Shown here: positions 43,787-52,344 of the stretch, piece by piece
Numbering within the stretch: position 1 is the stretch's first letter
Layout of the letters: every line of letters begins with the position of its first letter
Assembly: GCF_033547095.1 (NCBI RefSeq)
Contig: NZ_CP137852.1
Location: 124,001-188,000 of the forward strand
Source: Sediminicoccus rosea
Lineage (GTDB): Bacteria > Pseudomonadota > Alphaproteobacteria > Acetobacterales > Acetobacteraceae
Reading direction: 5' to 3'
Length of the DNA stretch: 64,000 nt
Position numbers and translations under genes: made by a program
Notes under the pieces: model-generated
The model's input: only the letters and a program-made list of their open reading frames with translations
Database searches by the model: none
Told to the model about the DNA's origin: nothing

Positions 43787-43802
43787 GGGGGTGAACCCCC
43801 TC
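43785..43802 (+). terminator. Hairpin at the end of the rightward srf operon
   Basis: Perfect 7-bp stem GAGGGGG / CCCCCTC with a TGAA loop; it begins inside the stop codon of the last gene. No T tract. Confidence 0.45.
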
Positions 43803-43878
43803 GACGGGCCAGGCGCCCGGACGCGGGGAGGACTTGTGTGGGGTCCCCATCATCATCCCGTGCGGGCCGCGAGCCCCC

Positions 43879-44814
43879 TCATCCCTCGCGATCCGCATCG
43901 AGCACCGCCTGGATCGCCGCCGGGTCGCATTTGATCTTCACCCCCGCGCGCTCGAGCTGCAGCTGCATCGGCGCGCGGCTGTCCAGCTCGCCCCAGCCAC
44001 GGTTCAACGCCTCGTTCATCTCCTCCAGCGTCAGCTGGCAGAAGCGCATCGGCACGCCGAGTTCGCGCGCCATGGTGACGGCCAGCGTCACATCCTTGTG
44101 GGCCAACTTCAGCGCGAAGGCGGGCGGCTCGTACTGGTCGGTCAGGAATTGGTCGGCAAGCCGGTCGAAGGTGCGCCGCCGGCCATACGCGCCCTGGCGC
44201 ACGGCGGCCCAGAGATCGAGCGGGTCCATGCCGCCCTTCACGCCCATGGAGAAGACCTCCGCCAGCACCACCTGGATCGCGTAGCCCGCCATGTTGTGCA
44301 CGAGCTTGGCGACGGTCGCGCTGCCGATCGGGCCGAGATGCGCCGCCTGGTCGCCGATCGCGTCCAGCACGGGCTTGCAGCGCTCGTACACCGCCTTGTC
44401 GCCGCCCACCCAGATGGCGAGCTTGCCGGTCTCCGCCCCCTTGGGCCCGCCGCTCACCGGCGCGTCGAAGCCGAAGGCGCCCTTCGCGGCCATCGCCTCG
44501 CCCACGCGGCGCATCAGGGACTGCGCGTTGGTCGAGAGGTCGAAATAGGCCGCGCCGGGCTGCACCCCGGCGAGCAGGCCCTCGGGCCCGAAGACCACCG
44601 CCTCCACCTCCTTCGGGCCGGGCAGCGAGGTGAAGATCACCTCGCATTGCGCGGCCAGTTCCTGCGGGGTTTCCGCCCAGACGGCGCCGGCCGCGATGCG
44701 GTTGGCCCCCGCTTCGCGGCGGATGTCGTTGATCACGAGCTGATAGCCGGCCCGCTGGAGATTGGCGGCCATGAAGGCCCCCATGGTGCCGAGGCCGATG
44801 AACCCGACTTTCAT
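43879..44814 (-). CDS. NAD(P)-dependent beta-hydroxyacid dehydrogenase (3-hydroxyisobutyrate dehydrogenase family)
   Basis: 311 residues. Cofactor motif 'VGFIGLGTMGAFMAANLQRAG' at the N-terminus, substrate-site 'FDAPVSGGPKGAETGKLAIWVGG', and the catalytic-Lys region 'ATVAKLVHNMAGYAIQ'. Related enzymes oxidise 3-hydroxyisobutyrate, tartronate semialdehyde or similar acids; the specific substrate is not evident. A strong GGGAGGAG site precedes the ATG at 44814. It is divergent from the second Bug receptor, which may deliver its substrate. Confidence 0.92.
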   Translation of the reverse strand: MKVGFIGLGTMGAFMAANLQRAGYQLVINDIRREAGANRIAAGAVWAETPQELAAQCEVIFTSLPGPKEVEAVVFGPEGLLAGVQPGAAYFDLSTNAQSLMRRVGEAMAAKGAFGFDAPVSGGPKGAETGKLAIWVGGDKAVYERCKPVLDAIGDQAAHLGPIGSATVAKLVHNMAGYAIQVVLAEVFSMGVKGGMDPLDLWAAVRQGAYGRRRTFDRLADQFLTDQYEPPAFALKLAHKDVTLAVTMARELGVPMRFCQLTLEEMNEALNRGWGELDSRAPMQLQLERAGVKIKCDPAAIQAVLDADREG

Positions 44815-45041
44815 GATGTCACTCCTCCCTGCTGTTGTCCTTGGCGGCGAAGCGGATGCGCGCGAGCGGCAGGATGCCGCCCTTCCGCCCCGGGCGCCAT
44901 GTGGCGGGCCGCCACCGGGCATCCTCTCACCGGGCGGGATGCTTGCGACAAAACGTGATGCGGGGCGCACGCGAGTTCCCTAAGCTGCCCGCGTGAGAGC
45001 GTGGCGCGGATGAGACGCCACCCCGCAGGGAGAAACGATTC

Positions 45042-46028
45042 ATGCTCAACCGCCGCGCGGCGCTGGCCGCCCCGCTTGCCCTGGCCGCAACCCCAGCCCT
45101 GGTCACGCCCGGCCTGGCCCAGCCCGCCTGGCGCCCGGACCGGCCCATCCGCGTCATCATCCCGCATGCGCCGGGCGGGGGCACGGATGTGGTCACGCGC
45201 GTCCTGGCCGAGGCGGTCGGCACGGCGCTCGGCCAGCCGCTGGTGATCGAGAACCGAACCGGCGGCGCGGCCGGGCTGGTCGGGACGGACCTCGTCGCGA
45301 AGTCGGCGCCGGATGGCTACACCATCCTGGTGAACAGCAGCGCGCAGGCCATCACCCCCGCGCTGGTCTCGCGCATGCCCTATCACGCGGTGAACGACTT
45401 CGCGGGCATCGGCATCATCGGCTTCGCGCCGCATGTGGTGGTGGTGAACCCGAATGTCCCGGCGCGCACCTTCCAGGAGCTGCTGGCCCTGCTGCGGGCC
45501 AATCCGGGCCGCTACAACCTGGCCTCGGGCGGCATCGGCAGCGCCATCCACCTGGCCGGCGAGATCCTGCGCGCCAGCGCGAATGTGGATTTCCAGATCG
45601 TGCAGTATCGCGGCGGCGGCCCCTCCATGCTGGCGGTGCTGAGCGGCGAGGCGCAGATGAGCACGCCCGACATCCCGGCCGCCTCCTCCGTCGTGCGCGC
45701 GGGCTCGGCCCGCCCGCTCGTCATCGCGGCCGCCGAGCGCAGCCCGGCGATGCCCGATGTGCCCACCTCGGCCGAGGCCGGGCTGCCGGAATTCATCGCC
45801 GAGATCTGGTTCCCGGTCCTCGCCCCGGCCCGCACACCGCCGGCCGTGCTGGCCACGCTGAGCGCCGCCTTCCAGACCGCGATCGAGCAGAACAAGCGCC
45901 GCCTGACCGAACTGGCCGTGCAGGTGCGCCCGAACTTCACCACCTCCGACCAGGTGATGAACTACATCCGCGCCCAGACGGAGCGCAGCGTGGCGCTCCT
46001 GCGCGCCGCCGGGGTGCAGCCCGAATAG
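45042..46028 (+). CDS. Bug/TctC-family periplasmic solute receptor (second copy)
   Basis: 328 residues. Signal peptide ending near 'TPGLAQ'. Family hallmarks: 'IRVIIPHAPGGGTDVVTRVL', 'LVIENRTGGAAGLVG', 'SAPDGYTILV'. Same length as the receptor at 7850 but clearly diverged, so a different ligand is likely. No TctA/TctB membrane partner nearby. The AGGGAGA site precedes the ATG, and it is divergent from the dehydrogenase gene. Confidence 0.92.
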   Translation: MLNRRAALAAPLALAATPALVTPGLAQPAWRPDRPIRVIIPHAPGGGTDVVTRVLAEAVGTALGQPLVIENRTGGAAGLVGTDLVAKSAPDGYTILVNSSAQAITPALVSRMPYHAVNDFAGIGIIGFAPHVVVVNPNVPARTFQELLALLRANPGRYNLASGGIGSAIHLAGEILRASANVDFQIVQYRGGGPSMLAVLSGEAQMSTPDIPAASSVVRAGSARPLVIAAAERSPAMPDVPTSAEAGLPEFIAEIWFPVLAPARTPPAVLATLSAAFQTAIEQNKRRLTELAVQVRPNFTTSDQVMNYIRAQTERSVALLRAAGVQPE

Positions 46029-46036
46029 GGCCCGAT

Positions 46037-46059
46037 GGCCGGCGCGCCGCGCGCCGGCC
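46037..46059. terminator. Bidirectional hairpin between convergent genes
   Basis: Perfect 10-bp stem GGCCGGCGCG / CGCGCCGGCC with a 3-base loop, filling the gap between the convergent Bug receptor and LRR-kinase genes. No T tract on either side, but position and strength suggest termination in both directions. Confidence 0.6.
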
Positions 46060-47334
46060 TCACCGCAGCGCGGCCGCGACCTCCGCCATGCCGGGCCGTT
46101 CGGCCGGGCGTGGCGCCCGGCAGCGCCGCGCGATGGCGCGCAGCCGCGTGTCTTCGCCGCCGGCCAGCGCCGACAGCTCCTCCAGCAGGATTCCGAAGGC
46201 CCGCAGCTCGGTCCGCAGCAACGCCGCATGCCCGCCGCGCAGCAGGGCGGCCGCGCCGAAATCGCCCAGCACGGCCGCGCCCGTGGCCCCGTCCCACAGG
46301 ATGTTGTGCGCGTAGAGATCGCCGTGCAGCACGCCCGCCGCATGCAGATGCGCGGCCGCCGCGGCGATCCCGCGCGCAAGGCGCAGCGCGGCGCCTGCCT
46401 CCAGCCGCAGGCCGGGCGCATAGGCATCCCGCGTGCAGCTCTCAAGGCTGGGCGGCCCGGCCAGCGCGCGCCATCCGGGCGGAATGAGCGGCATGAGCAG
46501 CGCGGCGCGGCCCTCCGGATGATCCGCCACCTCGCCCAGCGCGCCCACCAGGTTCGGATGCGCCCCGGCGGCACGGCAGGCGGCCATCTCATGCCGCGGC
46601 AGGCCGTCGCTGGTCATGGCGCCCTTGAAGAGCTTGAGCGCCACCTCGCGCGGCGGATCATCGCGCCACAGGGCATGATGCACATGGCCAGAGGCGCCTT
46701 CGCCCAGCAGCGCGCCGGGCATCAGCGCCGCCCAGGGCACCAGCCGCGCGGCCGGCGCAGGCCCCTCCAGCGCGGGATTTCCGGCCAGGCCGAGCCAGGC
46801 CAGGGTGGGGTGCTCCGCGAGCCAGCCCGGCAGCGCCTCGAAGCGGTTGGCGCCGATCCGCAGCAATTCCAGCGCGGGGGCCTGGGCCAGGCTCTCCGGC
46901 AGCGCGGCCAGCGCATTGCCGGCCAGCATCAGCTTCTGCAGCGCCGGCCGCTGGCCCAGCGCCGCGGGCAGGGCCGCGATGCGGTTGTCGGTCAGGGTCA
47001 GCCAGCGCAGGCGGGGCGGCAGCGCCTCCGCCGGCACCTCGCGCATCCCGGTGGCGCGGAAACCCACCTGGCTCAGCGCCGCGCAATCGCCGAGCGCGGG
47101 CGGCAGCACCGCGAAGCGGTTGGCCGAGCCGAAGAGCACGCGCAGCCGCGCGAGCCGCCCGAAATCCTCCGGCAGAGCGGTGAGCGCATTGCCGCCGAGG
47201 TCGAGGAATTCCAGCGTCTCCGCCAGGTCCAGGATCTCGCGCGGGAATTCCGTGAGACCGCAGCCGGCCAGACGCAATTCCCGCGCGCCGGCCAGGTCGC
47301 CGCGGCGCAGGGCATCGAGGGTGGCTTGGCTCAT
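46060..47334 (-). CDS. Leucine-rich-repeat protein kinase fusion
   Basis: 424 residues. About 1-185 is a leucine-rich repeat array ('LEFLDLGGNALTALPEDFG', 'LRWLTLTDNRIAALPAALG', 'LAWLGLAGNPALEG'), 7-8 repeats of about 23 residues. About 200-424 is a protein kinase-like domain: P-loop 'LGEGASGHVHHAL', 'VALKLFKG' with the ATP-binding Lys, catalytic loop 'HGDLYAHNIL' (HGD in place of HRD) and 'LGDFGAA'. No signal peptide or membrane span, so cytosolic. The fusion suggests a kinase whose input is a protein contact sensed by the LRR face. Target unknown. Confidence 0.87.
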   Translation of the reverse strand: MSQATLDALRRGDLAGARELRLAGCGLTEFPREILDLAETLEFLDLGGNALTALPEDFGRLARLRVLFGSANRFAVLPPALGDCAALSQVGFRATGMREVPAEALPPRLRWLTLTDNRIAALPAALGQRPALQKLMLAGNALAALPESLAQAPALELLRIGANRFEALPGWLAEHPTLAWLGLAGNPALEGPAPAARLVPWAALMPGALLGEGASGHVHHALWRDDPPREVALKLFKGAMTSDGLPRHEMAACRAAGAHPNLVGALGEVADHPEGRAALLMPLIPPGWRALAGPPSLESCTRDAYAPGLRLEAGAALRLARGIAAAAAHLHAAGVLHGDLYAHNILWDGATGAAVLGDFGAAALLRGGHAALLRTELRAFGILLEELSALAGGEDTRLRAIARRCRAPRPAERPGMAEVAAALR

Positions 47335-47372
47335 GCGCGAGCCATAGCCGAGATCGCGCGCCGCGCCACGCC

Positions 47373-48149
47373 TCAGCGCGGCGCGGCCTCGATCGGCTGG
47401 TCCAGGTCGCTCCAGATCGCGTCGAAATGCGCCTGGAATTCGGGCGTGCGCCGCGCCTCCACCGGATCGCGCACCGCATCGGGCAGCGCGATGACATGGG
47501 TGGACTTGATGGTGCCGGGCCGCCGGCTCAGCACCAGCACGCGGTCCGCCATGACGATCGCCTCGCCAATGTCATGCGTGACGAGGATGGCGCTCTTCGC
47601 GCGCTCGCGGATAATGGACTGCACCTCGCGCTGGAGCAGCAGCTTGGTCTGGAAGTCGAGCGCGGAGAAGGGTTCGTCCAGCAGCACCACCTCGGGGTCC
47701 GGGGCCAGGGTGCGCATGAAGGCGACGCGCTGGCGCATGCCGCCGGAAAGCGTGCCGGGCCGCGCATTCTCGAAGCCCTTGAGGCCATAGGCCTCGATCA
47801 GGCCGCGCGCCCGCGCCTCGGCCTCGGCGCGCTTCACGCCGCGGATCTCGAGGCCGAGCAGGACGTTATCGAGCACGCTGCGCCAGGGCAGCAGCAGATC
47901 CTTCTGCAGCATGTAGCCGACATGGCCAGTGGCGCCCGCCACAGGTTGGCCCAGCACCTCCACGCGCCCCTCGCTCGGCGCCTGGAGCCCCGCGATCACG
48001 TTGAACAGCGAGGACTTGCCGCAGCCTGAGGGGCCGACGATGGCCAGCACCTCGCGCCGGTGCAGGGCGAAGGAAATGCCGGTGAAGGCGAGGACACCGG
48101 GGAAGCTGAGCGAAAGCCCCTCGGCCCGCAGGACGACATTCTCGCTCAT
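47373..48149 (-). CDS. ABC importer ATP-binding protein (SsuB/TauB class)
   Basis: 258 residues. Walker A 'VGPSGCGKSSLFNVIAGL', signature 'LSGGMRQRVAFMRTL', Walker B 'PEVVLLDEPFSALD' and switch His 'LVTHDIGEA'. It belongs to the nitrate/sulfonate/taurine/thiamine-precursor importer class. The ATG overlaps the permease stop by 4 bases. Energises uptake with the next two genes. Confidence 0.93.
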   Translation of the reverse strand: MSENVVLRAEGLSLSFPGVLAFTGISFALHRREVLAIVGPSGCGKSSLFNVIAGLQAPSEGRVEVLGQPVAGATGHVGYMLQKDLLLPWRSVLDNVLLGLEIRGVKRAEAEARARGLIEAYGLKGFENARPGTLSGGMRQRVAFMRTLAPDPEVVLLDEPFSALDFQTKLLLQREVQSIIRERAKSAILVTHDIGEAIVMADRVLVLSRRPGTIKSTHVIALPDAVRDPVEARRTPEFQAHFDAIWSDLDQPIEAAPR

Positions 48150-48901
48150 GCCCAGCGCGCCTTGTTCTCGATGAAGGTGACGCAGCGGTCCAGCACCAGG
48201 GCCAGCGCCATCAGCGCGAAGATGCCGGTCCAGACGGCATTGAGGTCGTAGAGCGTGCCGGAGAAGTACACGAGGTAGCCGAGCCCTTCCTTGGCCGAGA
48301 TATACTCGCCCACCACCGCGCCGATCAGCGCGAAGCCGACATTGAGCCGCAGCGCGGAGACGATCCAGGGCAGCGTCGCGGGCGCCACCACCTTGCGCCA
48401 GGTCTGGAAGCGGGAAGCGCCGAGGCTGCGCATCAGCCGGATCAGGTCCTGGTCCACCTCGCGCGTGCCGGCAAAGGTGGCGATGAGGCTGACGATGAAG
48501 GTGAGGATGGCAGCGATGGCGATCTTCGCCTCCATCCCGATGCCGAACCAGACGATGATGAGCGGGGCCAACGCGATCTTCGGCACGCCGTTGATCGCGA
48601 TCATCACCGGCCGCACCACGGCTGCGAAACCGGGCGAGAGCCAGAGCAGCAGCCCGCACAGGCTGCCGAGCGTGGAGCCGATGAGGAAGCCCGCCACCGC
48701 CTCCTGCGCCGTCACCCAGGTGTGCATCAGCAATTCGCCCGAGGCGATGAGGCCCTTCGCCTTGGCATAGATGCCGCTGGGCTGGCCATAGATGTAGGCG
48801 GCCATGAGGCCGGAGCGCACGCCCCATTCCCAGGCCGCCAGGATGCCCGCCACCAGCAGGACCTGCTTCGCCAGCAGGGCCGGGCTGAAACCGCGCGTCA
48901 C
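48146..48901 (-). CDS. ABC importer permease (SsuC/TauC class)
   Basis: 251 residues, about six membrane spans, with the EAA loop 'DQDLIRLMRSLGASRFQTWRKVVAPATLPW' in the usual position ahead of the last spans. It forms the inner-membrane channel for the importer. Both ends overlap neighbours by 4 bases, so the three genes form one tightly coupled operon. Confidence 0.92.
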   Translation of the reverse strand: MTRGFSPALLAKQVLLVAGILAAWEWGVRSGLMAAYIYGQPSGIYAKAKGLIASGELLMHTWVTAQEAVAGFLIGSTLGSLCGLLLWLSPGFAAVVRPVMIAINGVPKIALAPLIIVWFGIGMEAKIAIAAILTFIVSLIATFAGTREVDQDLIRLMRSLGASRFQTWRKVVAPATLPWIVSALRLNVGFALIGAVVGEYISAKEGLGYLVYFSGTLYDLNAVWTGIFALMALALVLDRCVTFIENKARWA

Positions 48902-49902
48902 GCGATGCCGGCCGCGCGCGCCGCCGCCTCGGCGAGCGAATTGTCCACGATGCGCTCATAGGGCAGCGCCTGGCGCATGGTGCCCGCCCCCAGCTCATGC
49001 GCGATGATCGCATCCCACTGCTCGCGCGTGACGACGGGCGAGACGGGCACCACGCCCGCCGTGCCGAGCAGCCGCGCGGCGCCGGCCTTCACCGCATCCG
49101 GCGGCACCTGCGCGAATTCCTCGCGGCTGACCTCCTCATAGACCGAGGCATCGGTGCGGATCAGGCGAAGCGCCTCGGCCAGGGCATTGCTGAAGGCCTG
49201 CGCCTGGCTGCGATTCGAAGCCAGCCAATCCTCGCGCACCATCGCCGTGCTGAAGGCGATGGGGCCGATCACGGGCGCGAGCGGCAGCGAGACGGCGAGG
49301 CCCTGGGCTTCCGCGATGGAGGCATCCCACTCGAACACGCAGCCGAGGTCGGCGCGGCCATCGCGCACGGCGGCGATGATCGAGCCCGGCGGGCCCTCGA
49401 TGAAGCGCACGCCGGCCGCCGCCGGGTCCATGTTGGCGCGGGAGCGCATCGCATAGGTGGGGGAGGAGACGGTGTTGGAGGGGAAGCGCAGCGAGGCGAT
49501 GCTCTTGCCGCGCAGATCGGCCAGGCTGTTCAGCGTGACGCCAGGCTTGTGGATGAACCAGAGGCCGATGGCGCCGGCCAGCAGGCCAATCACCTTGATG
49601 CTGGCACCTTCCACCGTCGCGTTCACGCTCATGCCGGTGCCAGTCAGCGCGATCTGCGCGCGGCGTGCATTGAGCACGGCCACCGGCTCGGCGATCGAGC
49701 CGGCCGGCTGGATTTCCACGCGCAGCCCATGCTTGGCGAAGAGGCCGCGCCGCTGCGCGACGAAGGCCGGCGTCCAGTTGGCGAGGCGCAGCGCGGTGAC
49801 GATGGTGATGGGCGTGCCCGAGCCCTGGGCGCGCAGGGTGACGGGGGCGGCGAGCATGGCCGGCCCGGCGGCGAGGAGGGTGCGGCGGCTTGGGGCGTTC
49901 AT
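48898..49902 (-). CDS. ABC importer substrate-binding protein (SsuA/THI5-like)
   Basis: 334 residues. An Arg-Arg signal peptide ('SRRTLLAAGPAMLAAPVTLRA') suggests Tat or Sec export. The body follows the NMT1/SsuA pattern: 'ALRLANWTPAFVAQRRGLFAKHGL', 'IALTGTGMSVNATVEG', 'DLRGKSIASLRFPSNT'. Likely ligands are sulfonates, nitrate-like anions or pyrimidine precursors; not resolvable here. First gene of the importer operon and divergent from the acyl-CoA synthetase. Confidence 0.9.
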   Translation of the reverse strand: MNAPSRRTLLAAGPAMLAAPVTLRAQGSGTPITIVTALRLANWTPAFVAQRRGLFAKHGLRVEIQPAGSIAEPVAVLNARRAQIALTGTGMSVNATVEGASIKVIGLLAGAIGLWFIHKPGVTLNSLADLRGKSIASLRFPSNTVSSPTYAMRSRANMDPAAAGVRFIEGPPGSIIAAVRDGRADLGCVFEWDASIAEAQGLAVSLPLAPVIGPIAFSTAMVREDWLASNRSQAQAFSNALAEALRLIRTDASVYEEVSREEFAQVPPDAVKAGAARLLGTAGVVPVSPVVTREQWDAIIAHELGAGTMRQALPYERIVDNSLAEAAARAAGIA

Positions 49903-50094
49903 GGGCGTCTCCGGTCAGGGGAAGGATGTTGAGGAAACAGGCACGACATTCGCCAGCCTGATGCCGGGATGGGCAACGGGCAAGGTGGCGCGACGCCAGG
50001 CCTGATCCGGTGGGGGATGGCGCCCCCCGCCTTTCAAGCCGCGTGCCAGAGATCGGGCTTGGCAGGCCGCGCATTGCATGCGAACGCGCAGGGC

Positions 50095-51657
50095 ATGCAC
50101 GCCCCCTACCCGACGCCCCTGGCCGCGCTCCGCGCCGCCGCCGCCACGCAAGGTGAGCGCGAGGCGCTGGCCTTTCCGCACCAGGGCCGCCGCCTCTCCT
50201 TCGCCGGCTGGCTCGCCGAGGCGGAAGCCGTGGCGCGCGGGCTTCTCGCCCTCGGCCTCAAGCCCGGGGCGCATGTCGCGCTGCTGGCCGAGAACCGGAT
50301 CGAATGGCCCGTGGCGCAACTCGCGGTGGCGGCGGCGGGCATGGTGCTGGTGCCGCTCAACACGCATTACCGCGCGGAGGATCTGGGCGCCGCGCTGGCC
50401 ACCAGCCGGGCCGAGGCGCTGCTGCTCAGCGCGCGCTTCCGCAGCAACGCCTATCTCGACATGGTGCGCGCGCTGCGCGCTGACCTGCCCGCGCTGCGCC
50501 ACCTGATCCTGCTGGACGCGGTGGAGGGCGAGCGCCATTTCAACGACCTGCGCGCCGAAGGCATCGCCCTGCCCGAGGTCGCGCCCCGCGCGCCGGCCAG
50601 CCTGCAATTCACCTCCGGCACGACAGGCATTCCGAAAGGCGCGCTGCTCACGCACCAGGGCATGCTGATGAATGCCTGGGGCACGGCCCAGCGCCTGCGG
50701 CTGACGGAGCGGGATCGCCTCACCTCCATCATCCCGCTGTTCCATTGCGCGGGCTGCATCATGGGCATCCTCGCCTGCCTGCAATCGGGGGCGGCCTATG
50801 TCGGCGTGCCGGCCTTCGACGCAGAGGAGATGTGCCGCGTGATCGCGGCCGAGCGCTGCACCGCGCTCTCCGGCGTGCCCACCTCCTGGCTCGCCATGCG
50901 CGACCTGCCGGCCCGCAAGAACTACGACCTCACGAGCCTGCGCACCGGAACCTGCGGCGGCGCCGATGCCAACCCCGGGATCCTGGCCGATTGCGTGCGG
51001 GACTTCCCCATCCCCGGCCTGGTGCAGGTCTATGGCCAGACCGAGGCCAGCACCCTCATTTCCTGCGCCGATTGCGAGGACCCCGAGCGGCTGGAGACGG
51101 CGGGCGAACCCCTGCCGGGCATGGAGGTTCGCATCGTGGACCCGCAATCCGGCGCAGTGCTGCCGGCGGGCGAAATCGGCGAGATCCAGGCGCGCGGCCC
51201 CATGGTCATGCTCGGCTATTTCGAGCGGCCCGAGGCCAATGCCGAGACCATCACGCCCGAGGGATGGCTCCGCAGCGGCGACCTGGGCTGCATCACGCCC
51301 ACGGGCCGCATCCGCATGGCGGGCGGCCGCCTGCGCGACATGCTGATCCGCGGCGGCGAGAACATCTATCCGGTCGAGATCGAGGCGGTGCTGGCGCAGC
51401 ACCCGGCCGTGGCCGAGGTCGCGGTGTTCGGCATCGCGGATGCCTATTACGGCGAGATCCCCGCCGCCGCGCTGCGCCTGCGCCATGCGGTGCCGAGTGC
51501 CGATCTGGCCGCCTTCTGCGCCGCGCGCATCGCCCGGTTCAAGGTGCCCGCCGCCTGGTTCACCGTCACCGCCTATCCCCTCACCGCCTCGGGCAAGATC
51601 CGCAAGACGGAGCTGCGCGCCATGGCCGAGGGCGGCCGCCTGGAGCGCTTCGCATGA
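50095..51657 (+). CDS. AMP-forming acyl-CoA synthetase (class I adenylate-forming enzyme)
   Basis: 520 residues. Motifs: A3 'LQFTSGTTGIPKGALLTH', A5 'VYGQTEAS', A8 'LRSGDLGCITPTGRIRMAGGRLRDMLIRGGENIYP' (read in pieces) and the catalytic Lys in 'PLTASGKIRKTEL'. It activates a carboxylic acid to its CoA thioester; an aromatic acid is plausible given the DsbA-like isomerase partner, but this is inference. The ATG at 50095 is the first in-frame start that does not extend past the adenylation domain's usual N-terminus. Confidence 0.92.
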   Translation: MHAPYPTPLAALRAAAATQGEREALAFPHQGRRLSFAGWLAEAEAVARGLLALGLKPGAHVALLAENRIEWPVAQLAVAAAGMVLVPLNTHYRAEDLGAALATSRAEALLLSARFRSNAYLDMVRALRADLPALRHLILLDAVEGERHFNDLRAEGIALPEVAPRAPASLQFTSGTTGIPKGALLTHQGMLMNAWGTAQRLRLTERDRLTSIIPLFHCAGCIMGILACLQSGAAYVGVPAFDAEEMCRVIAAERCTALSGVPTSWLAMRDLPARKNYDLTSLRTGTCGGADANPGILADCVRDFPIPGLVQVYGQTEASTLISCADCEDPERLETAGEPLPGMEVRIVDPQSGAVLPAGEIGEIQARGPMVMLGYFERPEANAETITPEGWLRSGDLGCITPTGRIRMAGGRLRDMLIRGGENIYPVEIEAVLAQHPAVAEVAVFGIADAYYGEIPAAALRLRHAVPSADLAAFCAARIARFKVPAAWFTVTAYPLTASGKIRKTELRAMAEGGRLERFA

Positions 51658-52253
51658 GCCCGCTGATCTTCCGCTACGACGTGCACAGCCCCTGGTGCTA
51701 CCTCGCCGCGCTCCGCATCGAGGGCATCGCGGCGAAGCATGGGCGCAGCGTCGAGTGGCGGCCCGTCTACCTCGCACGGCTGATCGACGCGATTGATGGC
51801 CGCCGCCCGCTGGAGGCGAATGCCGCCTTCCTCGCCTGGTACCGGCAGGACCTGCAGGACTGGGCGGCGTTGGGCGGTGTGACGCTGCGCTATCACCCGC
51901 GCTACCCGCTGCGCCCGGCCCGCGCGCTGCGCGCCGCCTGCTTCGCCAGCGCCGAGGGCAAGGGCGGCGCCTTCGCCCGCGCTGTGCTGCGCGCCTATTG
52001 GAGCGAGGTGGGCGACATCGAGGACCTGGGGCTGCTGGGCCGCCTCGGCGCCGAGGCGGGGCTCGACCCAGAGGCCGTCATCGCCGCCACCGGCGACGAG
52101 CGCTGGAAGGCGCAACTCGCCGCCAATACCGAGGAAGCCATCGCCGAGGGCGTCTTCGGCCTGCCCATGGTCACGGCGGACGGAAAGCTCTTCTTCGGCA
52201 ACGACCGGCTGGACCTGCTGGACCGTTTCCTGGGCGGCCCGCTGCGGCCCTGA
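51654..52253 (+). CDS. 2-hydroxychromene-2-carboxylate isomerase / DsbA-family thioredoxin-fold protein
   Basis: 199 residues of the HCCA isomerase (kappa-GST-like) family: 'FRYDVHSPWCYLAALRIEGIAAKHG' with the Ser12 position used to bind glutathione, 'LRYHPRYPLRPARALRAACFA', and a late 'EGVFGLPMVTADGKLFFGNDRLDLLD' motif with the cis-Pro. Family enzymes act in naphthalene-type degradation. It overlaps the acyl-CoA synthetase stop (ATGA), so the two probably serve one aromatic pathway (inference). Confidence 0.9.
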   Translation: MSPLIFRYDVHSPWCYLAALRIEGIAAKHGRSVEWRPVYLARLIDAIDGRRPLEANAAFLAWYRQDLQDWAALGGVTLRYHPRYPLRPARALRAACFASAEGKGGAFARAVLRAYWSEVGDIEDLGLLGRLGAEAGLDPEAVIAATGDERWKAQLAANTEEAIAEGVFGLPMVTADGKLFFGNDRLDLLDRFLGGPLRP

Positions 52254-52344
52254 CCCGCCTGCAACAAATGCCGGGCTTGCGCCAAGTGCATGGCCCGGCC
52301 GATGATCCCACCCAGAGAGACACCCTTCCCGGAGAATCCCGCCC

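Noticed and set aside
25585-43870. tRNA-Glu as attachment site for an srf genomic island
   Set aside because: No integrase or tRNA 3'-end duplication was found. A short match ATCCCGT-x-CGGG-x-CG near 43857 is palindromic and too short to count as an att site, and base composition does not shift.
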